64,000 bases of DNA from NCBI RefSeq assembly GCF_964204645.1, contig NC_134028.1:24526153-24590152 (forward strand), written 5' to 3'. Shown piece after piece: positions 53,627 to 63,420 of the stretch. The notes beneath the pieces are model-generated. The model ran no database searches and had not been told where the DNA came from. It saw only the letters and a program-made list of their open reading frames with translations. Numbering within the stretch: position 1 is the stretch's first letter; every line of letters starts with the position of its first letter. The translations under genes were made by a program, and so were the position numbers. The stretch comes from Tubulanus polymorphus. Taxonomy: Eukaryota; Nemertea; Palaeonemertea; Tubulaniformes; Tubulanidae.

Positions 53627-53804
53627 ACCGTACAGTGCTGCCGCTTTGCTCATCGTTAGCGGGATTTTCATACACTAACTAAAGTCAACTCTGGCAATCG
53701 ACGTGCTGTTCAGTTATACTCCGTGACCTTAGCGTGCCAGAGTTGACTAACGTTAGTGTATAAAAATCCCGCCAACGATGAGCATAGAGGCAGCACCGTA
53801 CGGT
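53627..53804. mobile_element. Foldback element, copy 6
   Basis: Full-length. Left flank reads GTCTTG instead of GTCCCG, and the loop has CTGTTCAGTTATACTCC. Confidence 0.85.
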
Positions 53805-54039
53805 AAAATGTTGATATCTTAACAAAAGTAATTACTGATTACTGATTCAGAGCGGTACTGATGCTGAATAGAGGATGTACAGGGATGTCCCGGGTTCAAA
53901 CCCATCAATTACTGTGATTCAGAGTGGTCCTGATGCTGAATAGAGGATGTACAGGAGTGTCCCGGGTTCAAACCCAGTAATTACTGATACTGATTCAGAG
54001 GGTCCTGATGCTGAATAGAGGATGTACGCGGGTGTCCCG

Positions 54040-54217
54040 ACCGTACAGTGCTGCCGCTATGCTCATCGTTAGCGGGATTTTCATACACTAACTAAAGTCA
54101 ACTCTGGCAATCGACGTGCTGTCCAGTTATACTCCGTGACCTTAGCGTGCCAGAGTTGACTAACGTTAGTGTATAAAAATCCCGCCAACGATGAGCATAG
54201 AGGCAGCACCGTACGGT
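54040..54217. mobile_element. Foldback element, copy 7
   Basis: Full-length with long loop, GTTAGCGGGATTTTCATAC left arm and CCAACGATGAGC right arm. Confidence 0.85.
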
Positions 54218-54863
54218 AAAATGTTGATATCTTAACAAAAGTAATTACTGATAACTGATTCAGAGCGGTACTGATGCTGAATAGAGGATGTACGGGGGTG
54301 TCCCGGGTTCAAACCCAGTAATTACTGATACTGATTCAGAGTGGTCCTGATGCTGAATAGAGGATGTACAGGGATATCCCGGGTTCAAACCCATCAATTA
54401 CCGTGATTCAGAGTGGTCCTGATGGATAAAGGATGAACAGAGATTCAGAGTGGTCCTGATGCTGAATAGAGGATATAAAGGGGTGTCCCGGGTTCAAACC
54501 CAGTAATTACTGATACTGATTCAGAGTGGTCCTGATGCTGAATAGAGGATGTACAGGGATATCCTGGGTTCAAACCCATCAATTACTGTGATTCAGAGTG
54601 GTCCTGATGGATAAAGGATGTACAGGAGTATCCCGGGTTCAAACCCAGTAATTACTGATACTGTTTGAGAGTGGGCCTGATGCTAAATAGAGGATGTACG
54701 GGGGTGTCCCGGGTTCAAACCCAGTAATTAAGGATACTGGTTCAGAATGGTACTGATGCTGAATAGAGGATGTACAGGGGTGTCCCGGGTTCAAATCCAG
54801 TAATTACTGATACTGATTCAGAGTTGTTATGATGCTGAATAAAGGATGTACAGGGGTGCCCCG

Positions 54864-55041
54864 ACCGTACAGTGCTGCCGCTATGCTCATCGTTAGCGGG
54901 ATTTTCATACACTAACTCAAGTCAACTCTGGCAATCGACGTGCTGTCCAGTTATACTCCGTGACCTTAGCTTGCCAGAGTTGACTAACGTTAGTGTATAA
55001 AAATCCCGCTAACGATGAGCATAGAGGCAGCACCGTACGGT
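54864..55041. mobile_element. Foldback element, copy 8
   Basis: Full-length. The right arm CTAACGATGAGC pairs perfectly with the left GCTCATCGTTAG, making it one of the best-paired copies. Confidence 0.85.
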
Positions 55042-55207
55042 AAAATGTTGATATCTTAACAAAAGTAATTACTGATAACTGATTCAGAGCGGTACTGATG
55101 CTGAATAGAGGATGTACGGGGATGTCCCGGGTTCAAACCCAGTAATTACTGATACTGAATGAGAGTGGTCTCGATGCTGAATAGAGGATGTACAGGGATG
55201 TCCCGAC

Positions 55208-56390
55208 CAATTCCTGATGTTGTAGATTGTAATAAATAGTACAAAATACATAGAACATAATTAAGAAAAATACATTAAAAAAATCAATTAATAAAAAAAT
55301 ACATAACAAAAAAATAAAGTAATAAAAATAAAAAAAACCAACAAACAATTAGTAAATACTTTATATAGGGCCTTCATCATCAGGCATTTTTTCTAATCAA
55401 CTTAATCCAATTATTAAAGGTTCTTCTTTCATAGAACAACCTTCTCCGTGTTTCCCAACCACTTGAGATCCTTTCTGTTGTTGTTTTAAGCATTCTATCG
55501 GCTCAGTAATAAACAAAACAAATAACCATAAACCTTAACTTAATCAAACACACTAAAAAATATCTGTTTCGATAGAATGCTTCAAATAACTGATGAAAGA
55601 TCATGCGTCCATTTACCTATATATCACACCCTATCACTGATGTAACTGTTAATTGTTTTAGGGCTAATATCTGGGAGATACATTTTACTCTTTTTTAGAA
55701 AGAATGTTAAACAGCTATAAACGTGATTAGTTATCGATAGTAAGATTATTGTCACGTTTTCCCTGAAATAACGTTGTATTAAATGAGCGAACTGATAATG
55801 TTTGAAAATCTTAAGTTAAGACAAGGTGCAGCGAAAATTCTAGTTTTCTAGTAAAAATGCAGTTGCAGTGGAAATGTTTTTGGTGAATAAGACCTTGAAA
55901 TACCTTGCATGATGTAGTAGCATATGTGATATTAAAAGCTAGTATATTTTGAATAAGTCATTATAAGACTAAAAATGATTCCTTGTTTTTCCTGATCAGC
56001 TGGGTCATTTCATAAAATCAATGAAATTTGATATCAGTTCATTTCTACCTGCCGGGTCTGTTAATCAGATTGATTACTTAGAATCTTACGCTTTCCAGAG
56101 TATTTGGCCAGGTTTATCTCTGGTTTTAGTGCGGGGAGCCATGGACTCGAGAGTCCATGGTTGTCGGCCATAGACGTTTTTGTTTTATAGAGTCTATGGT
56201 TGGACCATGAATGTATAAACTCTAGTTTAAAGTTTATACGTCCATGATTGGATTGTTTTTGAAATAAAGTCCACGTGTTTGAGGAGCTTACATAATAATC
56301 CCTCGAGCACAAACCTGGCATTTTGTATAATTGTTGTATGAGAATAAATATGATTGTTTGAAATTCTTTATTTGTTTAGTAAATTAGCTA
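55208..56390 (+). repeat. Segmental duplicate X, copy 3
   Basis: Corresponds to 48335-50140 with an internal deletion of about 540 bp. It keeps the CCATGGACTC palindrome (56140-56161) and the AATAAA near 56343. Confidence 0.9.
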
Positions 56391-56401
56391 CTCTGAATTT
56401 T

Positions 56402-56645
56402 CTTTTCAACTGAATTATTTTATCATAGGGCCTAACATTTTTTCTGCTGAATTTCTGGATATTTTTCTCACAGAAATTATTATTTTTTGTGCACGTTTGT
56501 GATGCATATTTTGTTGTGTCCTTAATTTTTCCTCACAGAATTCGTCTTCTTTGAAATGTGAATTGCAATTTGCAATGCCAAGAGGCTGTTAACTTCCGCA
56601 GTTCGACGCTGTTATCGTCTTGGAATGAACATGCTGGACCAGTTT
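56402..56645 (+). repeat. Segmental duplicate L (right copy)
   Basis: Matches 32252-32510, ending at TGGAATGAACATGCTGGACC. It begins within 15 bp of the end of duplicate X copy 3. Confidence 0.9.
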
Positions 56646-57840
56646 CGTTTCTCCTTATCTATTCAATTTCTTCATTCAGTATATCAATCTATCCAGTCTC
56701 TCTCTGTGAACTGGGTGTTCAATGATGTACCGTACATCATTTCTTCTGCGTATCTGATTGATTTCAAATTTCTTAAGCGATGATTTTCCTGAGAAATTTA
56801 CGAAATGTTTATTCACAAAAAAGCATATTTTCTGGTTTTTCATTCTTTTTATCAAGACAATATTTGGGGTTATTTTCTTTCACCACAGAAGTCGATGGTG
56901 CCTCCGGAAAAATAGTGTATTTTTGATTTAAATAATGGTTGAATTTAAATCAATGGCTGTGTAACGGGGCGTCCGTCACTTAGATTTTGTCTATACCATA
57001 TCATATTATTATTGTATATTGGATGAAAAAAAAAATAAAAACTATAAACTTATTTCATGTTCGTGTGTAGAGTGTTTCTATGTTTCTATTGTTGGTTGAT
57101 GACTTTGATGAAGTAGACATCTCAAACCGAGATCAATAATTGGTCTTGATCACCTCAGGTAGACAATGTTTACGTACAACTGCAGACATCGGGGACAGGG
57201 AATTTGATAAAATTCTGGAAATCACCGGGATATGGTGTTAATGTTTCTATGAATTGCATTCCGCGATGCTAGTCATCATAACTTTGTTTCATTATGTTCA
57301 GTTGAACAGGGCGGCCACTTGCCTGGAAATCAATTTCTTAACTTTAAAAGTCAGGGGTAAGTAAGTGAAATTTGTTGCGATTGCTAGATCGCGCGTAAAA
57401 CCAAACATTTTCCATCTTTGTTTTACGTATTTGATTGTATTATTTGATTGAATTCTTAGCAGATGGAATCTGGGAAAGCAACGTGTAAGTCAGGGAAAAA
57501 GCTAGTCAAATCAAAGTGGCCACCTTGTTAAAATTGCTACATCATCCTTCAAGATAGCAACTCTGGTCTTTCTTGCTGCCATTCAACGTTCTGCCTTCAA
57601 AGGGAATTTGGCAGCGGATTGATCGTGGTCACCCTGATGGGGCTGGGGCCACTTCTGATGTAAAATATGCTTTGAACTACTTACGTGGAAGTAGGGCAGC
57701 AGAATTCTGAACAATCCCTTAAATTTTTCTTTCTTTAAAAAGCCAAACGATAATAGAATAAAATCACGAAAACTAAATGAATTGCATTTCCAAATAATCG
57801 ATTATTTCATTCAATTCTAAGTAACAAATAAAAAACCCGA
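56646..57840. other. Intergenic 3' of BMS1
   Basis: No repeat or gene recognised. A TTTATT (minus-strand AATAAA) occurs near 56806, about 1 kb past the BMS1 stop; no closer canonical signal was noticed. Confidence 0.4.
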
Positions 57841-58050
57841 TCAATCCTTCTCGAATTTCTTCTTTTTCTTTTCGATTTGACCGAGAGTACGATAGATTTG
57901 TTTTTTCGTCTCTTTCTGTTTTTGCGCCTGTTTTTTCTCGATCAGACCCATTTTCTTGCGATGGTCAACGACTCGCTTCGTCATCGCCTCGCGCTGTTTA
58001 CGAATCTTATCGCGATGAACGGCTTTCAACATTTTCATCATTTTATTCAC
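57841..58050 (-). CDS. BMS1: BMS1 terminal exon, basic coiled-coil tail
   Basis: Encodes [60 protein letters not shown] and KKKKKFEKD, then TGA. This highly basic helical tail is typical of BMS1 (human ...RKKLFRIQGQKERR...). The acceptor is TTATGAACAG before GTG at 58050. It is separated from the previous exon by a 1.6-kb intron filled with satellite. Confidence 0.93.
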   Translation of the reverse strand: MNKMMKMLKAVHRDKIRKQREAMTKRVVDHRKKMGLIEKKQAQKQKETKKQIYRTLGQIEKKKKKFEKD

Positions 58051-61000
58051 CTGTTCATAAGAGAAATAGAATACTCCAGATAACTACCATACAATAAATT
58101 CCATTCTCAACTTGGATAAAACTGTTAATAACGCAGGATCTACTCAGTCATTTGGATGTTTGTTTGGAGTGGATGGTGTCTACTGCATAATCTAAATTAA
58201 ATATCACTCTCAAGCCAAAAGATCTGACTTGAGCGGAGTCTACTGTATCATTCAACTCAGATATCACTCTCAAGTCAAATGATCTGACTTGAGCGGAGTC
58301 TACTGTATCATCCAACTCAGATATCACTCTCAAGTCAAATGATCTGACTTGAGCGGAGTCTACTGTATCATCCAACTCAGATATCACTCTCAAGTCAAAT
58401 GATCTGACTTGAGCGGAGTCTACTGTATCATCCAACTCAGTTATCACTCTCAAGTCAAATGATCTGACTTGAGCGGAGTCTACTGTATCATCCAACTCAG
58501 TTATCACTCTCAAGTCAAATGATCTGACTTGAGCGGAGTCTACTGTATCATCCAACTCAGTTATCACTCTCAAGTCAAATGATCTGACTTGAGCGGAGTC
58601 TACTGTATCATCCAACTCAGTTATCACTCTCAAGTCAAATGATCTGACTTGAGCGGAGTCTACTGTATCATCCAACTCAGTTATCACTCTCAAGTCAAAT
58701 GATCTGACTTGAGCGGAGTCTACTGTATCATCCAACTCAGTTATCACTCTCAAGTCAAATGATCTGACTTGAGCGGAGTCTACTGTATCATCCAACTCAG
58801 TTATCACTCTCAAGTCAAATGATCCGACTTGAGCGGAGTCTACTGTATCATCCAACTCAGTTATCACTCTCAAGTCAAATGAACCGACTTGAGCGGAGTC
58901 TACTGTATCATCCAACTCAGTTATCACTCTCAAGTCAAATGATCTGACTTGAGCGGAGTCTACTGTATCATCCAACTCAGATATCACTCTCAAGTCAAAA
59001 GATCAGACTTGAGCGGAGTCTACTGTATCATCCAACTCAGATATCACTCTCAAGTCAAAAGATCAGACTTGAGCGGAGTCTACTGTATCATCCAACTCAG
59101 ATATCACTCTCAAGTCAAATGATCTGACTTGAGCGGAGTCTACTGTATCATCCAACTCAGTTATCACTCTCAAGTCAAATGATCTGACTTGAGCGGAGTC
59201 TACTGTATCATCCAACTCAGTTATCACTCTCAAGTCAAATGATCTGACTTGAGCGGAGTCTACTGTATCATCCAACTCAGATATCACTCTCAAGTCAAAA
59301 GATCAGACTTGAGCGGAGTCTACTGTATCATCCAACTCAGATATCACTCTCAAGTCAAAAGATCAGACTTGAGCGGAGTCTACTGTATCATCCAACTCAG
59401 ATATCACTCTCAAGTCAAATGATCTGACTTGAGCGGAGTCTACTGTATCATCCAACTCAGTTATCACTCTCAAGTCAAATGATCTGACTTGAGCGGAGTC
59501 TACTGTATCATCCAACTCAGATATCACTCTCAAGTCAAATGATCTGACATGAGCGGAGTATACTGTATCATCCAACTCAGATATTGCTCTCAAGTCAAAA
59601 GATCAGACTTGAGCAGAGTCTACTGAACCAGCAAGTCAAAAGATTCACTTTTGTGGAGTCACTACTGTATTTTATCCATACCTTCTGCTGTTTAGGCTCT
59701 AGAACAACTGCCACTCGACCCTCTTTAACCGGGTCTCGTGTTTTTCTCATCATTTTCGGTTTGTCCTTGAACGGAAGATTTTTTTGCAACTGTTTCGGGA
59801 TTTTCAGAGGAATAATACTCTTTTCGCTACGAGTGATTTCCTGGAATAGTAAAAAATTGAAAATCACACACAGCCACGTATGTCTCGCCAGGGATGAGCA
59901 GATATTAGCCCCCTACCCTAAAATTCTGAGAACTATTAACCCTTTCAGCGCTGACTAATTCATACCTGAAAGTGCTGATGATATTTTGAATTAGAAAAAA
60001 AAATTCCACCCCAGCACATTAAATAACAGCAAAAATATGTATTTTTGATAACAGGCATACCTGCACTATAATGCGTCTACACCACAGTGCGATGTAATGC
60101 TAGTTACCAATATTTAACCATCACCCATTAAGACGCACTGAAAGGGTTCAACTAATAATTACATTATGACCCAGTGAGGAAATGGTTACCTTGTACAACG
60201 AATCTTCATTGGCTTCGTTTTGAATGCCTCGCTCTCTCTTCAACTGCCCCAATGTTTTCATACCCTGCCATTTACATCGCTCTTCGCTCGGCAGAAGCAG
60301 AGTTGTAACCGGATTGTAAAATTTGGGCGCTTCGATCGGATACCACGACCTCATAAATATAATATCTGAAACACAAAATGTTTAAAAGATACACAAAACA
60401 CTACGAAATACATAATCAATGTGAAATCCCACAATAAAACACCATGAAATATACAATTTGTGAAAAATTTGTGCACCTAATTTTTTGTTGAAATTTACTT
60501 TTTTGGGATTTAGCAGTTACATGAGATTTGGTACAATTTGGTGAATTTTGTCACGGGAAAATTTCTAAGGAAGTTTAAGGAAATGGAGCTATCATAAATT
60601 ATTCGCTGCCAATTCTCATTAATCAAGCGCTTACCACTAGCGAGTATTTTGTCCTCAAAAGTGGCCCTAAAAGCCCCGGCCGGAGATTTCACAGCTTTCT
60701 TTATCTGACCCCGTATTCCGCTCACAGCTCGTAAAGCAGCCCCTTCAAACTTCGCAACCTCTAACGAAGAGTTGAACATTCCCTGCGAAAAAGATTTTGA
60801 TCATTTTCTGTCAGCACATCGGGCGCCATCTATCAGATATTGGGAGTGATTTTTTTAAAAGCCACTCCGATCAGCTCACCTGAATAAATGCAGTTTTCTT
60901 GTAGATTTTCAGAGGTGTACCTATAAGTTTCAATTTCTTCACGATTACAGTCGACTTGTCCAATGATAAAACTACACCAGTGGCAGCAATTCGGAAATCC

Positions 61001-63420
61001 CTCTGCGCAAAATAACATGAATCATTCTGTCAGTATGGTTGAAATTGATATAAAATTTACAGAATAAAAAGTTTTCTCAATTAAAGGAGTTCTTGAATTA
61101 TTAGTTCAAGAAATCATTTCGGACCTTTATTCTAAGTGTGGGATCTTATATTAAGAAGAATCTAAATATAAAGTCGAATGATAGAGCTCACTTAACGGGC
61201 AACATTCAATGTAATAACATTCACCATTTGTTATAATGCCATCATTTCTTAGTTCAAACAATTGCGTTAACTGTAAATGGAGTAGAAAATAAATGAAAAA
61301 TTTCTTGATATGGTTCTTATAACTTACAGTGGCTGCGGTAACCGTTTGAACTGCTAAAAATCCTGTATTTTGAGGAGTGATTGGACCTGAAATGAGAACG
61401 ATGAGAAATTGAAATCATTAACATGTACATTAGACAACGCTTGACCCGGATCTCATGGGAATGATTAATTTCCTCCAAGAGGCAAGTGAATTTGGGGGCA
61501 GTCAGAGGGAAAATTCTAAATATTTCATCCAGGACATGTGATAATCGGAGGCAATTTGCTTTTTGACAAGTCTACTGCTACATTACTAGGTATTCAGGTA
61601 GATTTAATAATTGATATTACTCAATTATTTGATTAAAGTTAACCGTTAGGTTGGATATATCCACGGTAACAATGCAACACTATCCCTGACATGTTTTGGT
61701 AAAAGATCCCTAAGATCCCATTAATTGTTACGATGACAGCTTTCTTCTATTAAACTGCTATAATAAAAAAACTTTTGAGCAACTGACCCAAGATGAATAA
61801 AGTTCAAGAAAAAGCCTACATTTAGAAAGAGAATCTATGCGCAGTTCACAGTTTCGATTCAATGAGCCATTCTTAAAACTGGTTTTTGATGAATACAGTT
61901 ATAAATAATTATTACTAGGAAGAAGTTCCTACGTACGGCTAGCTAAAATTCAGTGAATTTAGACAAGTGATAGTTGACCTGGAAAACGGCAGATCATAAT
62001 TTGTCGAGCAGAATGACATGACTTATTGAAGAGATGTATGGAGGAAGATGTCAGGGTCATTCATAGCGGGGGGTTAGGGCACTGTTGCCCCCCACCCCAG
62101 AGATTTTGGAATAGTTCCGTTTTTGCAAATATCATTATTATATCCAATAGAAATTAAATGCAGAATCCTCACTTGGGACTGACAACGCCTAGTTGAGTTT
62201 ATTGTTAGGGCATATTAGAAGAATCAAAACCAATATATCAGTTTTCTGACTTTAGGTAACTGCCCTTTTTCAGTTTTCTCTGCCCCCCCTCCCCCCGCGA
62301 GGTACAGCCCTGGATTTTATTACTGCATTAAACATTTGAACATGGAGCCTATCGGCTTGTGATTTGAATAAAACAGAAACTGCATACCTAGGGGGGCTCC
62401 TTTATGGCCAAATCGGTCACAGCAGAGCTAAACAGTTTCACTGCCCCGCAATGCAGCAATCGAAAGTAATTGTAGCAATTCAAAGCCCGATCAAGCAAAC
62501 GAATGAAAATAGCATCAACTCACCCCAAAACGATGCGTGACAATGTAGATGCTGCGGTGTATATTTCAATAGTCGATTTCTCAGATTATGATCTTCGATC
62601 GTGTACAGCGGTATCGTCTGAAAACGTCTCCAACCGAGCGAAAACACGAGCGGGTCGCGCGTCTTCAAGATCTTCTTGTGCCATCGGTGTTTTTTCAAAC
62701 GTAGCTTCACGTAGCCGATCGTGTCCTCGACTCGTAACAACCCGCCGAGTATAACCGGATAGGTGGCGTCGAAGTTCGTCACGAATTCGCACGGCACGTT
62801 GTCGATCTCGACGCGAACGTACATTCCCGGACGGAATCCTTCGTACTGTACGCGCAGATCGTCCTCTAAATCCTCGAATTCTGCGCGATTGAACTGCGGA
62901 GACAAAAATGTTTTTCTTTAAATGTATCAGCTCATGGAATTTGCTTTTTTCTTACCCTTAACTGAACTTTCAGTACTCCAAACATTTTGCCCATTTTAAC
63001 ACATCCCCGAAAGGGAGACCGCTACTTTACAGCATTCGGCGTGGCTGCTGAGAAATGTCCCCTACTTTGGAAACCATCACAAAAAGTTATATTTCCCCAA
63101 TTTGTGGCAGAGAAAAAAATGAAATCAACCAAAATTCATTGACATAAGGATATTTAACCCGACTTGGATTTACTGTAACATGAGGTCGCTGTACAAATAA
63201 TATCACAGTTGACTGTAATTTGTAGCTGAAGGATTCATCACACTGTATTACTGTAATACCTGTGATTGTTGTTCCATTTCAGCTTTCATTTCATCTACGA
63301 AACTCGGACCTTCTTTACCATCATAGTCGGAATCGAACATTGCTTTCAGTTTCTTTTTCTTTTCCTGGCGTTTTTGGATCGCCAATTCCGCTCGACTGAG
63401 CTCCTTCTTTTCGTCGCCAT
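57841..63420 (-). CDS. BMS1: Ribosome biogenesis protein BMS1, C-terminal part (8 exons)
   Basis: BMS1 is a nucleolar GTPase that acts with RCL1 in early 40S (U3/SSU processome) assembly. In transcription order the exons are 63420-63260, 62893-62524, 61386-61328, 61002-60880, 60782-60635, 60365-60190, 59840-59682 and 58050-57841. All have GT-AG borders and matching phases; they give 467 complete residues plus stop. Motifs match human BMS1 closely: [14 protein letters not shown]-type (here [20 protein letters not shown]), [60 protein letters not shown] followed by [14 protein letters not shown], and a basic coiled tail. These form the C-terminal BMS1/TSR1 domain; the GTPase domain lies beyond the window. 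Confidence 0.95.
58185..59640 (-). repeat. 60-bp satellite in the last BMS1 intron, about 24 copies
   Basis: The plus-strand unit is ATCACTCTCAAGTCAAATGA, TCTGACTTGAGCGGAGTCTA, CTGTATCATCCAACTCAGTT, with very few differences between copies. TCAAGTCA and TGACTTGA are 8-bp inverted arms in every unit. Variants (AAAAGATCAG versus AAATGATCTG; ATATC versus TTATC) recur every five units from 58981 on, a 300-bp higher-order period. Because 60 is divisible by three and the frame has no stop, a 281-codon ORF appears on the gene strand; it is inside an intron and not part of BMS1. Confidence 0.96.
59682..59840 (-). CDS. BMS1: BMS1 exon, [17 protein letters not shown]
   Basis: Encodes [40 protein letters not shown] and [13 protein letters not shown] (53 codons). 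It matches IPKALQKALPFKNKPK and the following basic stretch of human BMS1. The acceptor is ACTATTCCAG and the donor GTATGG, phase 0. Confidence 0.94.
59940..60146. mobile_element. piggyBac-like MITE, 207 bp, in a BMS1 intron
   Basis: Inverted ends CCCTTTCAGCGC and GCACTGAAAGGG (reversed CCCTTTCAGTGC). A TTAA target site precedes the left end (59936-59939); the right side reads TTCAA, a probable decayed TTAA. piggyBac elements use TTAA sites and start CCC. There is no transposase. Confidence 0.6.
60190..60365 (-). CDS. BMS1: BMS1 exon, [15 protein letters not shown]
   Basis: Encodes (D)[20 protein letters not shown], then [20 protein letters not shown], then [18 protein letters not shown]. 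Human BMS1 has FMRTWYPVSIPAFYNPVTSL at the same place. The acceptor is TTGTGTTTCAG and the donor GTAACC. Confidence 0.95.
60635..60782 (-). CDS. BMS1: BMS1 exon, [15 protein letters not shown]
   Basis: Encodes [40 protein letters not shown] and TFEDKILAS plus one base. The donor GTAAGC after 60635 lets the split codon read Asp, as in the human sequence. The GIRGQIKK stretch is one of the most invariant in the family. Confidence 0.95.
60880..61002 (-). CDS. BMS1: BMS1 exon, FRIAATGV
   Basis: Encodes [20 protein letters not shown] followed by [20 protein letters not shown] and Q (41 codons). The acceptor is ATTTTGCGCAG and the donor GTGAGC, phase 0 on both sides. The longer open frame in another register here is a shadow. 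Confidence 0.94.
61328..61386 (-). CDS. BMS1: BMS1 exon, 59 nt
   Basis: A very short exon encoding [19 protein letters not shown], matching PITPQGTGFLAIQSVSG of human BMS1. The acceptor is TCATTTCAG and the donor GTAAGT. It is found only by family alignment and phase (1 in, 0 out). Confidence 0.92.
61387..62523. other. BMS1 intron, 1.1 kb
   Basis: AT-rich intron between the 59-nt exon and the [10 protein letters not shown] exon. Short C/G runs near 62085-62095 and 62283-62298. No repeat family, snoRNA or ORF recognised. Confidence 0.5.
62524..62893 (-). CDS. BMS1: BMS1 exon: start of C-terminal domain
   Basis: Encodes [40 protein letters not shown] and on through [20 protein letters not shown] to HASFWG. 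This is the most conserved part of the BMS1/TSR1 C-terminal domain. The acceptor TCTCCGCAG sets the start at 62893; the donor GTGAGT follows 62524 (phase 1). Confidence 0.96.
63260..63420 (-). CDS. BMS1: BMS1 exon (first in window), acidic/basic linker
   Basis: Encodes [40 protein letters not shown] and [25 protein letters not shown] is typical of the BMS1 linker just before the C-terminal domain. The acceptor TTTTGCTAG precedes 63420 (phase 1 in) and the donor GTATTA follows 63260. The preceding exon is outside the window. Confidence 0.92.

Larger units (their letters stand above)
50705..55205 (+). repeat. 76-bp tRNA-like satellite
   Basis: The unit runs AGTAATTACTGATACTGATT, CAGAGTGGTCCTGATGCTGA, ATAGAGGATGTACAGGGGTG, TCCCGGGTTCAAACCC. 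GGTTCAAACCC or GGTTCGAATCC fits the RNA polymerase III B box and lies 37 nt after an A-box-like TTCAGAGTGG, the spacing and length of a tRNA. Units are interrupted at regular places by a foldback element. It is probably a tandemly amplified tRNA-derived SINE head. Confidence 0.9.

Noticed and set aside
52095-55348. Two identical 71-codon minus-strand ORFs at 52095-52310 and 55133-55348
   Set aside because: They are identical because of a recent DNA duplication. The Phe/Tyr-rich reading comes from AT-rich sequence and continues into satellite.
58148-58993. 281-codon minus-strand ORF with a 20-residue repeat
   Set aside because: It lies wholly within the last BMS1 intron and is open only because the 60-bp unit is a multiple of three without stops. 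Its neighbours are well-matched BMS1 exons.
61003-63259. Search for box C/D snoRNAs in BMS1 introns, which would suit a ribosome-biogenesis host gene
   Set aside because: Only box C-like near-matches (ATGATGG, GTGATGG) were seen, without a box D CTGA at suitable distance and without terminal stems.
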